Assembly (NCBI GenBank): GCA_900543455.1
Contig: UQRR01000021.1
Span: forward strand, 1 to 26,079
Length of the DNA stretch: 26,079 nt
Reading direction: 5' to 3'
Source of the DNA: an uncultured Dialister sp.
GTDB lineage: Bacteria; Bacillota; Negativicutes; Veillonellales; Dialisteraceae
Part shown: positions 25,051-26,079 of the stretch, in pieces
Layout of the letters: every line of letters starts with the position of its first letter
How positions within the stretch are numbered: position 1 is the stretch's first letter
Made by a program: the position numbers and the translations under genes
The notes under the pieces: model-generated
Databases searched by the model: none
Seen by the model: the letters and a program-made list of their open reading frames with translations, nothing else
What the model was told of the DNA's origin: nothing

Positions 25051-25212
25051 TCGTGTCAGGGGGAGAGATACGACGACGGAGGTAAAAATAAGGTGGTGGA
25101 GACTGTCAGGAAGGGGTGGATACAACCCACTTGAAGGTCTTCTTTCTTCTGTTTTCCTTGATTTAGGCCTATATCTTTCCGTTTCTCCGTCTTTCACGAC
25201 GGTCTGATCCAT

Positions 25213-25231
25213 GATTTGTTCCGAACAAATC
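25213..25231. repeat. Operator-like inverted repeat, copy 2
   Basis: GATTTGTTC and GAACAAATC form a perfect 9-bp inverted repeat around one central C. It lies about 180 bases from a near-identical copy. Size and symmetry resemble a dimeric regulator site, but no obvious target gene follows either copy. Confidence 0.65.
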
Positions 25232-25382
25232 AAACCTTCCAGAGTTATTACCCGCCCGTCTAAACCGATGGAGACGAGGGAGACGATATGACCTGCGTTC
25301 ATCCGTGTCCGCCAGAGGTGGGCTCTGTGCTACCAGTGGTTCAAACGGACATATGAGGCAATGATGGAAGGAAAGGCTCATA

Positions 25383-25420
25383 AAAGACACGAAGACACGG
25401 ATCCGTGTCTTCGTGTCTTT
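25383..25420. repeat. Perfect 38-bp palindrome
   Basis: Each 19-base half is the exact reverse complement of the other, with no loop; the centre is GGATCC. Within each half, GACAC-GAA-GACAC is itself a short direct repeat. There is no T-run of terminator type. It may be a dispersed palindromic repeat of the right-hand organism. Confidence 0.85.
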
Positions 25421-25467
25421 GAGGTTTGAGGTCGGTCAACGTCCTCAACGCTTCTCCGCGTCTTCGT

Positions 25468-25516
25468 ACTACGGCGCGCCGTGTTCGTTGATCGAAGACC
25501 AGACTACGGCGCGCCG
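25468..25516. repeat. Direct repeat with palindromic GGCGCGCC core
   Basis: The 14-base unit ACTACGGCGCGCCG occurs at 25468-25481 and 25503-25516. The first copy extends to a 12-base perfect palindrome. It lies just downstream of the yccF-like gene. Confidence 0.75.
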
Positions 25517-25529
25517 AGTTTATTTCATC

Positions 25530-25920
25530 TCACTTTGCGGACGCGATCTGCGTGCGGATCGTCTCGCGGACGCGGTTCGCCTCCTCGACGGAAACGATGC
25601 GCTTGCCAAGCGGGAAGATCGCAATAAATGATTCCCGCGAGCAGGCACGTGGTCGCGATCCAGGCACCAAACAACAGGAACCAAAGGCCATTGAAGCACC
25701 CCGAACCGGCAACCTTCTTCTCTCCCGTAAACTCCACCGGAACCAGTTCGCGTCCAAACGGGAACAGGGAGAACCCGGCCAGGCGGAAACAGGCGAAGCC
25801 AAGCGGAATTCCAATGACCGTCAGACAGCACAGCAGTCCGCCAATCAAGAACTCAAGCCCCAGGATCCAGCCCGTGAGCACGAACCAGATGACATTTCCA
25901 ATCAGGTTAACAATCTTCAT
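25530..25920 (-). pseudogene. YccF-family inner membrane protein with an internal out-of-frame deletion
   Basis: The minus-strand ATG at 25920 is preceded by an AGGA site. The first domain is clear YccF: GNVIWFVLTGWILGLE, LCCLTVIGIPLGFACFRLA and LFPFGRELV. A second domain begins FNGLWFLLFGAWIATTC and reaches LLAGIIYC. There the frame loses similarity, while another frame from the same point reads AIFPLGKRIVSVEEANRVRE, the expected C-terminus (compare E. coli YccF, ending WPVGRRVVSVE and so on). The missing piece is the second copy of the IGIPxG block, about 16-17 residues. So a deletion of a non-multiple of three, near 25615-25625, breaks the gene, or the assembly collapsed there. YccF function is not well defined. 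Confidence 0.6.
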
Positions 25921-25950
25921 CGTCCATCCTATCTGTTTAGTTGTGTACGT

Positions 25951-26079
25951 TCAATGTTCTGACAGGCCGATGGACGCCTTCGTTCTGACAGGAGTCCATG
26001 CGTTTCTTGGAATCTGTTGTCCACGGCGGATGTCGCAGGGCGTGCGGCCCGTCTTCTTGCGGATGAAGGTGGAGAAGTG
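25951..26079 (-). CDS. C-terminal end of an AraC-family transcription regulator (partial)
   Basis: The last 42 codons of a minus-strand gene that enters from beyond the right edge. HFSTFIRKKTGRTPCDIRR matches the end of the second helix-turn-helix of AraC/XylS regulators (the F...FKK..G.TP..YR pattern). It is followed by a 23-residue tail and TGA at 25951-25953. The sensing domain and the first helix-turn-helix are outside the window. It lies 30 bases upstream of the yccF-like gene on the same strand. Target unknown. Confidence 0.75.
   Translation of the reverse strand, partial: HFSTFIRKKTGRTPCDIRRGQQIPRNAWTPVRTKASIGLSEH

Larger units (their letters stand above)
24815..25529. other. Non-coding stretch with scattered repeats
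   Basis: About 700 bases with no gene I can support. A minus-strand ORF of 153 codons (24841-25302) crosses it but has no family resemblance, no convincing ribosome binding site and an unconserved-looking composition, so I leave it uncalled. The region contains the inverted-repeat pair, the 38-bp palindrome and the GGCGCGCC repeats listed separately, and it looks like decayed or repeat-rich intergenic DNA. Confidence 0.5.

Noticed and set aside
24841..25302. Minus-strand ORF of 153 codons in the right-hand gene-poor stretch
   Set aside because: No recognisable motif, no good ribosome binding site, and it runs through an operator-like inverted repeat (25213-25231); probably a chance ORF in decayed DNA.

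Overview
The window reads as two pieces from different organisms. Bases 1 to about 24,000 are one coherent bacterial sequence at moderate GC. It uses strong AGGAGG-type ribosome binding sites and hairpin-plus-T terminators, and its genes suggest a strictly anaerobic Negativicutes bacterium (Veillonellaceae-like, e.g. Dialister or Megasphaera; inferred from protein flavour, not from a search). From about 24,000 to the end the sequence appears to come from another, locally much more GC-rich organism. The boundary falls inside one open reading frame that starts as SecA and ends as PurM, so I read it as a probable metagenome assembly chimera.

The left piece is mainly a cobalamin (B12) biosynthesis locus. 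Block A (280-6848, +) is cobU-cobQ-cbiB-cobS-pduX, then a hairpin, then cobD-cobC. It covers the late steps: glutamine-dependent amidation, attachment of aminopropanol phosphate, making that side chain from threonine (PduX kinase, CobD decarboxylase), GDP activation, and joining or dephosphorylation of the lower ligand. Next comes an orphan RbsB-like lipoprotein (7104-8132) whose ribosome binding site lies in a hairpin. Block B (8432-16190, +) is a CobN-type chelatase large subunit overlapping a radical SAM/SPASM gene, then a ChlI-like AAA+ subunit overlapping a fused ChlI-ChlD/VWA subunit. A minus-strand island follows: galU, galE and a small membrane protein. Block C (18844-21588, +) is cbiL-cbiA-cobO.

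The end of the left piece holds housekeeping genes: a long-form hibernation factor hpf, then secA. Upstream of secA is a possible 30-codon hydrophobic leader ORF. Its stop codon abuts the secA ribosome binding site, and it contains a seven-base complement of that site. The arrangement resembles the secM-secA regulatory leader of enterobacteria and is the most interesting candidate system here.

The right piece has a purM 3' end with its own terminator, a decayed amidohydrolase tail, about 700 bases of repeat-bearing non-coding DNA (including a perfect 38-bp palindrome), a yccF-like gene that appears broken by an internal deletion, and the C-terminus of an AraC-family regulator running off the end. 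I found no tRNA, rRNA, CRISPR array, insertion sequence or recognisable cobalamin riboswitch.
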